Positions 1 to 11,990 of a stretch of 64,000 nt of DNA are shown piece by piece. The position numbers were made by a program, and so were the translations under genes. The DNA lies in contig JACTAT010000032.1 of the NCBI GenBank assembly GCA_014526335.1, forward strand, positions 11,107,882-11,171,881, read 5' to 3'. The DNA comes from Chrysaora quinquecirrha (taxonomy: Eukaryota > Cnidaria > Scyphozoa > Semaeostomeae > Pelagiidae). The notes below the pieces were generated by a model. That model searched no databases. It was given only the letters and a program-made list of their open reading frames with translations, and had not been told where the DNA came from. The stretch's first letter is position 1, and the number at the start of each line of letters is the position of its first letter.

Positions 1-1534
1 AACCCGTATCCAAGGAAAATATGACAATAAGCCAGGATCATCGCATTATCCGGGATCTGACTTTTGTATTCAAAACTTTTCAAGAGAATGTTTACTGCCA
101 TTTAATAACATCTTTACTTGTTTGCTTAAACATGTCAAAAACTCGCCAACTTTATCAATCCCTGATTTTCAAGAAGGGCCAGGTAAAAAATTCTCTCTTT
201 CAGGATATATTCCAGAATTCTCCTGATAGAACATTCAAGTGTAGTCAACGTTTGACAAATAGGCCTAACATTTTTTTCAGTCAGTTTTATCGTTTTTTTA
301 ACAGGTTTTAACACGCTAAATTCGTGAGCGAAGGTCAGGTACCCTTATTCACAACAACCTTATTCAAAACATTTGAAAGTGATGCCACCAATCACCCACA
401 GCCGCTAAAGCTTTATGATTGCATAGTTACCGCATTGTTTATGATGCTCTTTAATTCCCTCTTAGGTATTTCATAGAAGATGTTCATGTCAGCCGTTGTT
501 TCTCTTCTTGGGCTTATTTCCACTGTGTTGGTATGTATTATGCAATTAATCCGGTCTCTCGACTTCAACTTGAAAATTTTACGAAGGAGGAAGTAACAAC
601 CAGAACCAACCAGAATCACCAAATACCATCCAGAACCAGCAAGAATCACCTAGAACCAGCCAGGAGAGTCTTACCAATGCATGTGAAAATCGAACTTCAG
701 CAAGATATCAGCTGTCTGTAACAGAACTGAGAATCTTGGAGGGGGAATCAAATTTCGCGTACAATTAATGTGCTCGCGTTTAATGATGCCTTTTTATTTT
801 TCTTAAACTTTCTCTCAAGCTGTGAGGAAGAAATTTTACCCAAAAAATTCTCGCGTGAAGGACGCAAACTATTATTAGGAAAGCGCTAAAAATGTGTTAG
901 TGTTGTACGTAGAATAAGCTAAATGAAATCAGAGGAATATAACTCGCACAATTACAATGCAGACTGTTATGGTTGCCCTAAAAAAAACTTTATTTTGTCT
1001 ACTAAATCTTCATCCAGCATTGTTCATTTTCACCCGCTAACGACAAGTTCCCTGTTTAGCTAGTAACAATGTAATACTTAGACTTCATATTCGCTTACCT
1101 CTGGGAGGTCCTTTCTCTAAATAGACGTAGAGCTCTTAAGTCTATTGTTTTTCTTCGTTTTTTTTTTTCTGTTATCAGGGATTAACGCTTCTGTCCCTCT
1201 TTCTTCTTTCTGAAATCTTAGACCTGTGAATGCATGTTCTTTCAAGATCTCTCGATTGACGTTATAAGGAATAAAGAGTATTCAATGTGATGGATTTTAT
1301 CTGGCTCCTGAAGACATTGACTTTTCATGAAATTGATAAGATGAAACCTTCGTAAAAGCACGGGAAAGAGCATGATGACTTTTCACCTTGTCCGCGTAAC
1401 AGAAACGGAGCATAGGTGTATACAACTTGCAATACCTAAAATGCATTCAGAACATATTTGCAATTAATATTAATTAAACGTTGCAGCTTTTGTTTGTTTC
1501 CAGAATAATCAAGAGTGATTTCAACATTTTCTTG
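1..1534. other. Non-coding stretch, no gene recognised
   Basis: No exon with credible splice sites or family resemblance was found. The only structure noticed is a short degenerate tandem run of CCAGAACCA-like units around 600-665. Upstream exons of the BRICHOS gene that starts at 2664, which should carry its signal or membrane anchor, may lie here or left of the window, but none could be placed. Confidence 0.5.
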
Positions 1535-1874
1535 TCAATTAGCCCCACTACCAACTCGTCCTATTCCCAACTCGCCCCACTTTTAGGTCAACTGGCCCCA
1601 CTTTCAAAGTCCAGTCGCCCCACCTTCAAAGTCAACTCGCCCGGACTGAACAATAAATCCTTAAAGTTGCGGGCTCCACCCCAAATTTCTTTTTATCACA
1701 CTAATAGATTCACTCGGTTATATCGTTTTCTAACATTTAGTTAATGATGGAGTGAGGGGGTGAGTTGACTAAATAGATGGGACGAGTTGGACGAACACTT
1801 GGGATGACAAGACTTGAAAGAGTTCCGACTTGACCATGTTAATGCAGGGCGAGTTGGTAGTGGGGAGAGTTGAT
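1535..1874. mobile_element. MITE-like element with terminal inverted repeats
   Basis: The left end (CCCCACTACCAACTCG at 1543-1558) recurs in reverse complement at 1850-1865, and the pairing extends outward through a TCAA-type start. The interior is built from repeated 'caactcgcccc' words. No coding capacity is visible. The short palindromic structure fits a non-autonomous DNA transposon, but I could not define a target-site duplication. Confidence 0.6.
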
Positions 1875-1959
1875 CTGTTACCACGTCAACAGTATTTATT
1901 GTAATTTGCTTCTGCTGTTAGATGTCCATTTTGAACACGAAAGAATGAAGGAAACTGAA

Positions 1960-2438
1960 GCCCTTTTCACACGGGTACGAATTGTACCGTTCCATTGTCG
2001 TTCGAATTTATGGAACGAAAAAATCAGCTGTTCACACGGGAACGGAACGATCATGTACTGGTTACTGTAAACGACGACGAAATCGTTCCATTGAATTTTT
2101 CGCCAACGAAAATAAACAATGAGTCTAGCAAAATGCTTGACAAATACTTGACAAGTATGACATCTGAAGGGAATATCTCTTAGCAATAACACATGCGCTT
2201 TACTTACCAAAAAGCTGTATGTTCCGTTTTCTGGACCAGTTATTCTGTTCACACCGGAACGAAAAGGAACGATTGCGTACCGTTCCACTTTCTGGATCAC
2301 TTTTAAAAGCGTTCCGATTTCTTCTGAAACGGAACGATCTAAATCGTTGTTTCCTTCTGAACGCGACTGCAAAGCGTACCAATTTTTGTAACAATACGAC
2401 TTTGATCGGTACGCAATTTTTCCCGTGTGAACGATGCC
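1960..2438. mobile_element. MITE-like element, TTCACACGGG termini
   Basis: TTCACACGGG at 1966-1975 is matched by its reverse complement at 2422-2431. The inward flanks are also similar, with an AATTG and CCG spacing on both arms. The interior is full of GGAACG and CGTTCC words. Open frames on both strands across it are by-products of this palindromic composition. It lies just upstream of the first visible exon of the BRICHOS gene. Confidence 0.6.
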
Positions 2439-2663
2439 TGAGAATAATGTTGCCTGCTGTTAAGTTTGAATGCTCGTTTGTATGGGCTCTTGATCCATGG
2501 ATCCGAAATCTCTTGTTTCCTTTTTCCACTTAGTTGCTCCTCGACAGGCTGATTTATTAATCACTTCAAACTCTCGAATGGCTTGAAAAAATGCTTTGAA
2601 ATCGCTCTGCCAAGCTTTGACAATTTGATAGTTAAGAGACACATATAAAGAGACAAAATCCAG

Positions 2664-2843
2664 GTAGTGTTGAAAAACCTCTCTTTTCAACCCAAGGCAG
2701 CAGAATGGAATCTTAATCTCGAAGACAATGGCAAAATATTTCAGCAAAAATTCAACTTTGATACCTTGGAAAACGTGAAGATCATCAAGGTGCCTGCTCA
2801 TGGAAGTTTTCAAAAAGTTGAAATTTTGAATGACTTCGATCGG
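2664..2843 (+). CDS. BRICHOS gene, first visible exon
   Basis: This exon has 60 codons, phase 0 at both ends. The donor is CGG|GTAAGAAG. The acceptor CAG at 2661-2663 has a weak pyrimidine tract, so the exact 5' edge is uncertain; an in-frame stop at 2646-2648 bounds it. It encodes the linker and the start of the BRICHOS fold, including the conserved Asp in LNDFDR. Confidence 0.65.
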
Positions 2844-5800
2844 GTAAGAAGTTCTTTAAGATTATTTTTAATTATAAAAAATTTGAAAAGAATCAGCAAT
2901 AGACTTCTTCTGATACTCTTCAGGAATAATGACGCACAAAACTAACGACATTAACCCAGTTTCGAAGCCTGGGGTGCATGCAGATGCATGAGCATTCGAG
3001 TATGCAGTCGGTCTGGACTACTTCACAGCAAGTTTTGGTCACACTGTTACTCTCTCACGCGTTACTCTGAGTACATCTTTTCTACTTCGAACCGACAATA
3101 CATGACAACTTAGGTGACTCCAGAGTTTTGTTAGTTTTCCAATGGCAATGTGAGATCAGTAGGTAATCAGTTTGGGATTTCTCGATGTTCCCTTCTTGTT
3201 CTAATCTGCATATTATTGAATACGGCTAGTTTTTAGTATATTGCTTTAGCATCCATCATAACTAATGGACTTTACATGTTACCTTTATTCCATAGTAGTG
3301 TTATTTCTTATGTTTCTTCAGTTTGGAAACGTTCAGAGTGGCCAGCTCTTCATTCCTGTAATCATGTTAATGCTATCTGTATGATATGTGTTAAAGACCT
3401 AGCCTGTTAAATAAAAGTCATTCTCTTCATAAATAATTAAGTCCCCATGGGTAGAGAGTTGTTTGATTAGACCTAAACTCCCAGACAAGTTGAACTACCC
3501 TTTATCAAAATTTAAATTCGCTCTAATTTCACTACAGTGTCAAAGCATTCAATTTTATTTCAGGGTTTCAGTGCAAGAAGAATTGATTCTTTGAAGAAAT
3601 GCTTTATATCTATACTAGAGAAGGACGAGCAGACACCAAGTGAATTGGAGCGCAGTCTCAGGCTTGTGAGTTCATTTATCTTCTACTATTCCAGTCTTAT
3701 GATAGATTCTAAGATTTGACTTGATTTTGGCTCTGAGCTTGCAGATCGCTTCAACCGTCATTTTAACCTGTTGAATAAAAGAGAAACCCATAAATCAGAA
3801 TGATATTTCACGCTTTCTTTGCGCGTAACATTTATATAAAGCATACTAAAGTTACCGTAAGTTTTATCATAGGAACATTTTCAAGGCATCTAACTAATGA
3901 AGAGGAAAATATTTTCAGGCATGTTTTGAGGATAGATTTCCTTAAAATGACATTTTCCAATCCAGATGAGGGATAGAGTGAGATTGATACGCATGTCAGA
4001 TCTGCATTAACGTCGTTTGTTTTAGTATTTACAAACAAATAGTAATGTATCTTCACCCGGATAACATATTTACTGAAAAGGAAAAGATAACTCTTGAGAT
4101 AACGTTTTGGAATAAAGAAAAAAATCGAGAGGATGACAAAATTCACCACTCTGCCATTAATCTTCCATAACTCTTTCAATGCATCGAATGACTGGAGTCT
4201 TATTTATCGACTGAGCCCTTCCATTTCTGATCATTGTAGAATGTATACTAACAAGGAAACATAGGACGGGGATACTGATAAACAGGGAACGACAACTCGT
4301 CTGTTGTTTAGAAAAAGCAAGAATGATTAAAAAAAAAAAACACTGAAAGAAAAAGTGTTTTATTTTCCTTTAGCACTTTTTAAGCTTCATTTTCGAACAC
4401 TTCAAGAGCTATGGGAATGGTACTCTTCTTCGGAATGGTACTCACATTCTCAATGGGACCAGCGTGTGAACATGAAGCCAATTTCTGTAGCCAAATCGAG
4501 AAAGCGCAAAGGTGGGGGATTAACTTAACAAATCAAATTTGGACAGATTTGTTCAGATATCGTCTTGTTGTTTTGCTAGCAACTAAATGTCGTAAGAACC
4601 TTGGAACCTTGATATCTATACTCCGTGTCATACCTCTAAGGTTCCTTTGATTATCTATATCACCGCAGGTTAATTCAACTTTTACCACTGGAGAATTCTT
4701 GGCTAAGGAGTACAAAGCCCTTCCATTGTATGAAATGACCAGTAAAGAAGTTGGAGAGAAAATTGCACTGCATTGCAAAGGAGTGAAACTCATTTTCACG
4801 GAGAGGTTCTTGGATAGCGATATCAATAAAAAGGCTGCTGAAATAATTGAAGGTACTAAATTATTCATACTATTGAAATTCCTACTTTAAAACTTGAAGG
4901 GGTTGGACCATTCTTAACTGTTGGCTTCTTGAACATTTGTTGAAGAAATGGAGAAATGAATGGGCCTCTTGTTAAATCTCTCGATAACTCGAATCTTAAA
5001 GGGACATGACTTTGGCAAGAATACATTCCAGATATGCTAATGTCACGCGCCCTTTAAATGTTAGCTTTGGAATCTTAAGGCCTGGCTGAACTAGACAACA
5101 TTTTCGAGCAACATCTAAAAATAGACTTTGTTGCACTAATGTAGCTTTTCCAGTCTATAGTGTTGCACTTGCATTTTGACATGTTCAAACATTTTGTGCA
5201 ACTTGTCATGTCGCACAGGTATGTCTTGTTTAGCCACATTGTCGAAAGACAATTCAATTCAAACTTTGTGGTTTTGCTTATGAAAATATGGATTTTATCC
5301 CTGACTTTGTCCAGTCCACACACAAATAGCAAACAAAAATAGCTTTAGTAACATTTGCTTCATAAACGTAGTCAACAAGTTCGGATGTATGTGCAACATT
5401 ATCAACAACATGCAACATGCAATGCAACAAAAGTCAAGCGACAATGTTGTCTACTTAAACCAGTCCTTTATGGGAAAAATTTCTAGTTGTTTTGGAAGCT
5501 TATTTTTTATGAAACAACAAAAACAACGCTGCACAAGAAAGCTTCGAGGAACAAAGGGATGGAAATAAGGGTAAAGACATTGTAAGCTGCATTTGAAATT
5601 GATGGACATGAAATGTTTTTGCAACGAAAATCTTATCTATTGATTTTAAGGATTGGAGTCGAGAAGGCATTCAACAGCTAGACGGATTAGAAGAGTCTCA
5701 CTTCCTCATTTCAACTTCTGCAAAGCCGATGATCCCACACAATATTTCAGATGCCCTTCTAAAAGCAAACTTAAGATAAATTGCACTTTTAAACATGCCT

Positions 5801-5922
5801 GCAGTTGTATTTATGATGTGCGCTGCACTCAAAAATCACGATTCTTTGACTGCGCTAAAAGACATGTTAAGGATTCAGTCATATGCTGCAAGGTGAAATG
5901 CGATGAGTTAAGCCTATTGTGA
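2664..5922 (+). CDS. BRICHOS-domain precursor with C-terminal Cys-rich peptide (5'-partial, exons at 2664-2843, 3564-3665, 4669-4852, 5651-5922)
   Basis: Four exons join with matching phases into 245 codons ending in TGA; the 5' end of the gene is not seen. Residues 15-60 look like a BRICHOS linker. The domain follows, with its hallmark Asp (residue 57, in LNDFDR) and two cysteines (residues 73 and 130). The Asp-to-first-Cys spacing of 16 equals that of surfactant protein C precursor. BRICHOS domains act as intramolecular chaperones in the secretory pathway for a C-terminal client segment. Here the client follows a dibasic stretch ending RRIRR (residues 166-170, an R-X-X-R furin-type site) and is a 75-residue peptide with ten cysteines and a net charge near +7. 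Its function is unknown; an antimicrobial or other secreted effector is only an inference. Most BRICHOS proteins have an N-terminal signal or membrane anchor, which is missing here. The domain call rests on motif spacing, not on a search. Confidence 0.72.
3564..3665 (+). CDS. BRICHOS gene, second visible exon
   Basis: This exon has 34 codons, phase 0/0. The acceptor TTTATTTCAG is strong and the donor is CTT|GTGAGT. It encodes the segment with the first conserved BRICHOS cysteine (in LKKC) and a PSELERSL helix-like stretch typical of the domain. Confidence 0.7.
4669..4852 (+). CDS. BRICHOS gene, third visible exon
   Basis: This exon is 184 bp, phase 0 in and phase 1 out. The acceptor is CACCGCAG and the donor GAAG|GTACTA. 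It encodes the C-terminal half of the BRICHOS fold with the second conserved cysteine (IALHCKG). The phase 1 end is compatible with both downstream terminal exons. Confidence 0.7.
5651..5922 (+). CDS. Terminal exon A: furin-type site plus ten-cysteine peptide
   Basis: The acceptor TGATTTTAAG is followed by a phase 1 exon that ends in TGA at 5920-5922. It encodes a basic spacer (ESRRHSTARRIRR) and then a peptide with ten cysteines, including adjacent SC-C and ICC motifs. Basic residues (10 Lys, 4 Arg) clearly exceed acidic ones (7). A near-copy lies about 1,980 bp downstream. Confidence 0.7.
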
Positions 5923-5935
5923 ACAACCATCATTT

Positions 5936-6050
5936 GAATTCGTAGCATGTAATAAGATTAAATCAAATGAAATAATGTAATGAGATGAAATAAAATGAAA
6001 TAAAATGCAATGCAATGTAATTTAACGAAATGTGATGTAGACTGTAATCG
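5936..6050. repeat. ATGAA-type pentanucleotide-like simple repeat
   Basis: Degenerate aatgaaat/aataatgta words follow terminal exon A. They include AATAAA at 5989-5994 and 5999-6004, either of which could serve as a polyadenylation signal; another AATAAA is at 6233-6238. The same repeat follows exon B at 7931-8045. Confidence 0.6.
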
Positions 6051-6199
6051 TGCAATCTAATGTATTGTATTGCATTTATGTCATGATATCATTTGTAGCA
6101 ATACAATGATAATTTCAATATTGCGTTTAGAATAACAGTTTATATATAAAATAGCTTCATTTTTCGATCCTTTATTATAATAGAATTAGGGCAATAGTC

Positions 6200-6684
6200 A
6201 GGAGTGTACAAATTGCCTAAAAGGATCCATTCAATAAAACAGAGTTTACTTCCGGAGTTTGAAGTAACACGTTCCATATGGCATTCGCAATTTAGGATTT
6301 TCATTAATGCTTCAACCTTATCCTGCAGGGATGCTACGGAACCCGTTATGATATACCCTAAGATGTTTTAGCTTCGGGAGGGAGTTGGTAACAATGAAAC
6401 TCGACAAAGGCATTAGGCAGTGCTTTACAAGTAATGTCGGCCCATTGGACGTCTCCCACTTTTATTGTGACGTCCAAATGAAATCATAATAAAAACATGT
6501 TCAAAATGTTACCTTTTTTATTGATATAAATGAAAATCGGAATACTTATTTAAATTTCTTTCCAAGTAACTGTAAACCATTATCTGATAGGAAGTAAGTC
6601 AATTTTGAAAAGATTTACTGGGGTGTAATCCAATAAATAGGCAATAATTAATAGCTTTTATGCATCATAACGAATATGCTGTGC
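6200..6684. other. Spacer between duplication copies, no gene seen
   Basis: This is unique sequence between the two copies of the duplicated terminal exon. I see no exon, RNA gene or clear terminal repeat in it. Confidence 0.45.
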
Positions 6685-8152
6685 ATGACATTGGCAAGAA
6701 TACATTTCAGATATTCTGAAATAACGTGATCATTTGATTTCATTTTTGAAATTTTGAGTCCTGGCTAAACTAAACAACATCGTCCTGCGACCTCTAAAGA
6801 TTTTTGAACTAATATATATTATAATATTAGTGGACTATGTTGCAGTAACATATTCCAGCTCATTGTGTTGCACTTGTATTTCAACATCTTCAAATATTTT
6901 GTGCAACTTGTCATGTCGCATAAATATATTATAGTTTAACCGCATTGTTGACACACAGTTCAATTCAACCCTTGTGTTTCTGATTGCCAAAACATGATTT
7001 CATCCCTAACTTGGTCAATGAGGGCAGTTTCATATCAAAAGAACAAAAGTGGAAATGCTTAAAGAAAAATAAGATGAATGAGAAATTCATTTTAACTTAT
7101 GTTGATTTGAATGCATAGAACATGAAGAAGAAACTTTATGATAAACCAGATTATAAAAAACCAGCTTAATTTTTGCTGATTTCTATTTCATAATATTGAA
7201 CGAAAGCTAGAACCACAGCAACAACATAAATAGCTTTAGTAGCGTTTGCTTCATAAGCAAAGTCGAAAAGTTCGGACCACAGAACCACAGCAACAACATT
7301 AATAGCTTTAGTAGCGTTTGCTTCATCAACAAAGTCGACAAGTTTGGATGTATGTGCAACATTATCAACAACATGCAACATGCAATGCAACAAAATTCAC
7401 GCGACAATGTTGTCTACTTTGGCCAGACCTTTATGGGAAAAATTTTGAAGCTGTTTTGGAAGCTTATGTTCATGAAAAAACAAAAACAACGCTGCACAAG
7501 AAAGCTTTGAGGAACAAAGGGATGGAAATATCCTTCCCGCTGAATAAGGGTAAAGACATTGTTAGCTGCATATGAAAATTTATGGACATGAAATGTTTTT
7601 GCAACGAAAATCATATCTATTGATTTTGAGGATTGGAGTCGAGAAGGCAGTCAACAGCTAGACGGATTAGAAGTGTCCCACTTCCTCAATTCAACGTCTG
7701 CAAAGCCGATGATGTCACACAATATTTCAAATGCCCTTCTAAAAGCAAACTTAAAATAAATTGCACTTTTAAACTTCCCTGCAGTTGTATTTATGATGTG
7801 CGCTGCACTCCCAAACCACGATTCTTTGAATGCACTAAAAGACATGTTAAGGATTCAGTCATATGCTGCAAAGTGGAATGCGATTAGTTAAGCCTATTGT
7901 GAACATCCATCATTTGAATTCGTAGCATGTAATTAAATGAAATGAAATGGAATGAAATAATGTAATGAAATGAAATGGAATGAAATAATGTAATGAAATG
8001 AAATGAAATTTAATGAAATGAAACGAAATGAAATGCAATGCAATGAAATTTAATGTAATGTGATGTAAACTGCGTAATGGTGCAATCTAATGTATTGTAT
8101 TGCAATTATGTCATGATATCATTTTTAGCAATACAAAGATAATTTCAATATC
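6685..8152 (+). repeat. Tandem segmental duplication, copy 2
   Basis: This is the downstream copy of 5003-6112. Its left part matches the copy 1 intron with an offset near 1,680. After about 300 extra bp the offset becomes 1,980 through the exon. The extra part contains an internal near-duplicate of about 70 bp (7207-7268 against 7278-7330, both with agctttagtagcgtttgcttc). Confidence 0.7.
7631..7887 (+). CDS. Terminal exon B: alternative Cys-rich peptide exon of the BRICHOS gene
   Basis: This is a paralogous copy of terminal exon A with the same phase 1 start, a preserved acceptor AG (TGATTTTGAG) and a TAG stop at 7885-7887. Over the 84 shared codons I count 14 amino-acid differences. All ten cysteines and the R-X-X-R site (RRIR) are kept, although the fifth basic residue is changed to Ser. 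The reading frame is intact. It can be joined to 4852 in place of exon A, giving a second product with a 71-residue cationic peptide. Whether it is used is unproven; the alternative is that it is a recently duplicated, unused exon. Confidence 0.6.
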
Positions 8153-8159
8153 TTTGGTA

Positions 8160-10374
8160 ATGTAAAAAAATAGCAGCTAATGTACATCTTAACAATTTAT
8201 GGCGTCATAATTTTGAAATGCTTTTGACCTCAGTAAAGAATTATTTGCCATACATCAAATGAAAGAGCTCAAAAACTTTTTTTGGTCGAATAAGCTACAG
8301 CAGTTAAACAATTTTTTTTTGCCGGAATATGAATTTTGCATGTCATAATCACGTGACAATCTACTGACAGTTTTTTTCTGCTGAAAACAAAAAATGTTTT
8401 AACAACTTGTAATGAAAGTTAAAAAGACTCCTTTGGTTGCAATAATCCAACTGGGGAGCTCCCGAAGCTTCTCCCTTTATTGAAAAGGGTTAGCATTGGG
8501 CCTATCATTGCATAATCGCAAAGTACGCAGTACAATACGAGGGTTGGCTGAGTTTATGGTTAGCGAGTGTTGGACGCGTTAAAGTACGCGGGGAAGAGCA
8601 AATACGTACGCGTACGCTTTCGGAAAAGTGTACATATAGTTTTTAAATATGCTTGTTGATATTTGTGCTAGTGCGTTTTACCGAGGGATGATTGCTTGCT
8701 TCTTGCTAGCTGCATTGAGGAAGTCTGCCACCAGGCCCCGGTTGTTCAAAGCTCCGATTAAGTTAACACGGGATTAGAGCTAGATCTAGGTTTACTGCGT
8801 TAATCCACAGTTAGCTAATTGGTGGGTTAGGAAGCGTTGCAAATTTCATAGGTTACCAAATCCGGGATTAAAACTTGGATAAGTTATATTTTGATTTGAA
8901 AAAATGGCGTGAAACCAACGCAGTCAAGTAACGAAGCAACGCAAAGTTAGACTCACTACAAAAGTCGTAGATTCGCACCAAGCCCCCCACGCAAAACAAC
9001 CCGCTCATACTCATGCCGCCATTAACAACAGCAGCAACTATTTTTTGATCTTGCAATTTTTTGAATGAATTGAATTAAGGTAAAGGCAGCCGAAACTACG
9101 ACTCATGTAGTAAGTCTAACGCAAAGTAAGGAAGCCTTTTTTCAGCATTCAAACCTGCTATTTTCACCAAAAGGGCTGAAGAAAATTCTTAAGTCTAAAT
9201 TTACTGACAATTATAACAAATGTAACCTCTTGCATATTCACAAAGTGTTAGGGAAAGTAAGTTGATAGTCAAAACTCTAAAGACTTATAATGTGGTGGGT
9301 TGTTTGGTTTGATAGCTATGATTATATTACTTACGACATCCAAACTGGACAGTTCGTAATCTGCAGACTGGATCTATGATTCGTACCATGAAGATGTTAG
9401 TCACCTTCCTGGAAACAAAGCAATCAGCGAATTTTTTTGACTATGATGCGATACTTCTCCCCAAACAATGAATGGTTCTGACCGTTATCTGACGTATATT
9501 GCTGCAGGTGCTCTCAAAAATCCTGGTAAACGCTATTTGTTCAGTAAGTATCTGTCATTCCAAAGATGAGAGCCAGTTTGGGTGATGGGCACTGCCGGAT
9601 TCAGCTAGTTGGTCAAGGTGGGTTTGGCTCGTTTCACAGATGTTTTCAGCTCTTTCAGCTGGACTAACCTTCCTTAATCGTAAGACCGGTTTTTGTGTAA
9701 ATTCAAGCTGGCTGTATTCTTTTTCAAAAATTTTGCGGTATGGTAAAACTATCAGAACCGTGTACATGCAAATGCCCCTAAAAATGAGATCGGTTCCAAA
9801 TGGGATCTGATCTCATCGATCCTGTCCTTTGTTCCTCCCATTTCTGTAACTTCAAGGGAAAAATCACTGGCCGAAAAAGCTAGAGAAATTTCTATCAAAA
9901 TAAAATGGTTTCCGTGAAAAATTGTAGGTACCACATTTCCCACATTTGCAAGAATTTCAACGTTAGGTTTTGAAAGACCCTGGAAATCTCTGATGAGTTC
10001 ATTTCAATTCATTTCAATTTCATGGGTTATACACCGTTTTCCATTTCTGGCTTGCAACCAAGCGGGAAAGAAGACAAAAAGAGCATAATTCGTTGCTGTT
10101 TCCATTGCTTTTTTCTAAGTTTTTCATTTCATTTTATGACGTTTATGACAACCTATCATCTCCAGGAATCAGATAAATTTATTTTAATCAAAACGTAAGT
10201 TACTCATTGCAAGTCTTGAAATTTTGAATGAAAACATGCCTCCCAAGGTCCAAGATTCCAGGGAAGACGAGACAGTGAGGGGAGAAGAGTTAATCCCAAA
10301 TGGCAGAAAGTGCGAAGAAAACAATGGACTTGTGAAAACCAAGCACCTTCCTGAGGTCCTCAATTTTATTAGTC
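8160..10374. other. Intergenic stretch with a one-sided repeat end
   Basis: No convincing gene was found. Around 8730-8880 is a stretch (ccccggttgttcaaagctccgatt onward) that resembles one end of a miniature transposon, but no matching opposite end is visible nearby. A short ATG-led frame at 10224-10368, beginning MNENMPPK, runs into the MITE at about 10375 and could be a remnant exon; it has no recognised family. Confidence 0.4.
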
Positions 10375-10742
10375 GGTCCCCGTGGGGTAACTCCTCATAT
10401 GTATGGGTATGGGATGTGCCATTTTTTGAGGTACCTTTTTAAGGATAGAAAATAAATTTTGGGGTATCAAATTTGCCAAAATTAAAACCTTGGGGGTATA
10501 ATTTTTGCTAAGATGATCAATTTTAATAAAGTCGCAATAACTGCAAAATAAATTTCAGCTGTATAATTCTAAAAAAAGACTTTTAAGTATTTCTATCATA
10601 TGTATTATATTCATATTTTTTTGTGAACTTTGGGGTATACTTTTAAGAATTTTCATAAACTTTGGGGCCACATTCTTATTAGGAAAATGGCACACCCCTA
10701 CCACTGATCTATTGAAGTTACCCCCCCCCCCGGGCGTCGGTC
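10375..10742. mobile_element. MITE with GGGGTAACT and GTGCCATTTT termini
   Basis: The left end has GGGGTAACTCC followed by tgggtatgggatgtgccatttt. The right end in reverse complement has a G-rich run, GTAACT, then agtggtaggggtgtgccatttt. The arms pair over about 60 bp with indels in the G-run. There is no coding capacity. A related layout appears at 20893-21270. Confidence 0.65.
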
Positions 10743-11396
10743 CTTTTCATCCATTTTTGAGAACGTTCTTAAGAAAATCGACCAAAATCGACCATGCACA
10801 CGGCGCTTCGAGGTGTTAAATCAGTGTTAAATCGTTAAATCCCTTGCAGAATGTAAGAAAATTGCCCGTGTGGATCGCCCCTAGACATTGTCCAATCAAA
10901 CACATCCTGAACATGATTTTGGTCGGGCTTTGGTCACATGACAATGACTGGTATAAACAAGCAGCACATGGTCAGCAACATCCTCTTCCGCTGCAACGGC
11001 CATTTGGTTTGGCGTGTTCTCTGTGCTGTGCTCTGTGAAGAACGAATATTCAGAAGTCAAAAGATTGGACGTACCTCTAACAAGCTATTTAGTCCTTTCA
11101 CGACAGTACCTACAAGATATGTTACATGGTCTGTAGTGAGTGTTGCTCGTTGATTTGAGTCAAGAAAATGGCACCCAGACAATCTTACCGAAGTACTGTA
11201 ACCTGAAGTCTTAATAGACTTGTCTTGGCCTAGGCCCAATCACACTTGATAAATGTTGTCAACAGTTACCCTGAAGTCGGACGTTTAACAAAAAAACGAA
11301 TATATTCCAAGAAGAAAGTTATAATTTTATTGATAAATAATGGCGATTTTTGCAGATGATGAGATGTGCAAATAATAAACGTATGTTATAAAAGTT

Positions 11397-11490
11397 AAAA
11401 TCACCTGAAACCACCTAAAATCACCTGGAATCACCTGAAATCACCTGTAAATCACCTAAAATAACCTGAAATCGCTTAAAATCACCCGAA
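11397..11490. repeat. Minisatellite of about 10-bp AAATCACCTG units
   Basis: About nine degenerate copies of (A)AATCACCTGA run in tandem. Confidence 0.8.
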
Positions 11491-11914
11491 ATGAGCCGAT
11501 AGGTCCCCTGTGACTTCTCGCACTCCTATCTAGTATCTCGTCCATTTTTTAAAAAGAATCTTTTTTGTTTAAAATAACGACCCATGATCCTTTATCAGGT
11601 TTTGTGGTAAAGATCTGTTTGTTGTTACGGAGGGATTTGATCGCGGATTTGATCGATTCGTTCCCTATGAAATGTTTCCGCGACAAGATCGCATGTTTCT
11701 CGGCTGACAAAAAGTACGATCCACAAAAGTACCCTGCTTACCTAAAAATGCAGTGGCTTTGCACTGTTTCCTTCTGATTCGAAGATCAAATTAAAAAGGC
11801 CATTACTAAGTGTTTCGTTGACCCGACCAAACACTCAAATTTTCGCCCTTTATTCATTGGCATTTTTACACTGTCAATTTTTTATTTTCGAATATCTTGA
11901 TGTTAGAATATTAC

Positions 11915-11990
11915 TGGATTGTGGATCGAACTCACAAGCTTTCGTCTAAGAAACAAGCGCATTATTGCACTTCGCCACACTGACAGTTGA
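11915..11990 (-). repeat. tRNA-like (SINE-head-like) sequence
   Basis: Read on the minus strand, it has an A-box-like TGGCGAAGTG and a B-box-like GAGTTCGATCC at tRNA spacing, and TTGTG/CACAA can pair around the T loop. The acceptor stem does not pair and the anticodon arm is poor, so this is a tRNA-derived repeat or relic rather than a working tRNA gene. Confidence 0.3.

Larger units (their letters stand above)
5003..6112 (+). repeat. Tandem segmental duplication, copy 1
   Basis: This stretch, holding the end of the intron, terminal exon A and its 3' flank, is repeated as 6685-8152. The intronic words about TTGGCAAGAATACATT, the GCAACATTATCAACAACATGC region and the exon itself all align. Copy 2 carries roughly 300 bp of extra sequence around 7020-7300. 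Confidence 0.75.

Noticed and set aside
1896..2533. Overlapping frames of 104-158 codons on both strands
   Set aside because: Most of this region is an inverted-repeat element full of GGAACG/CGTTCC, which opens frames on both strands.
11397..11490. CRISPR-like regular repeats
   Set aside because: Units of about 10 bp with no spacers in a eukaryotic context make this a minisatellite.
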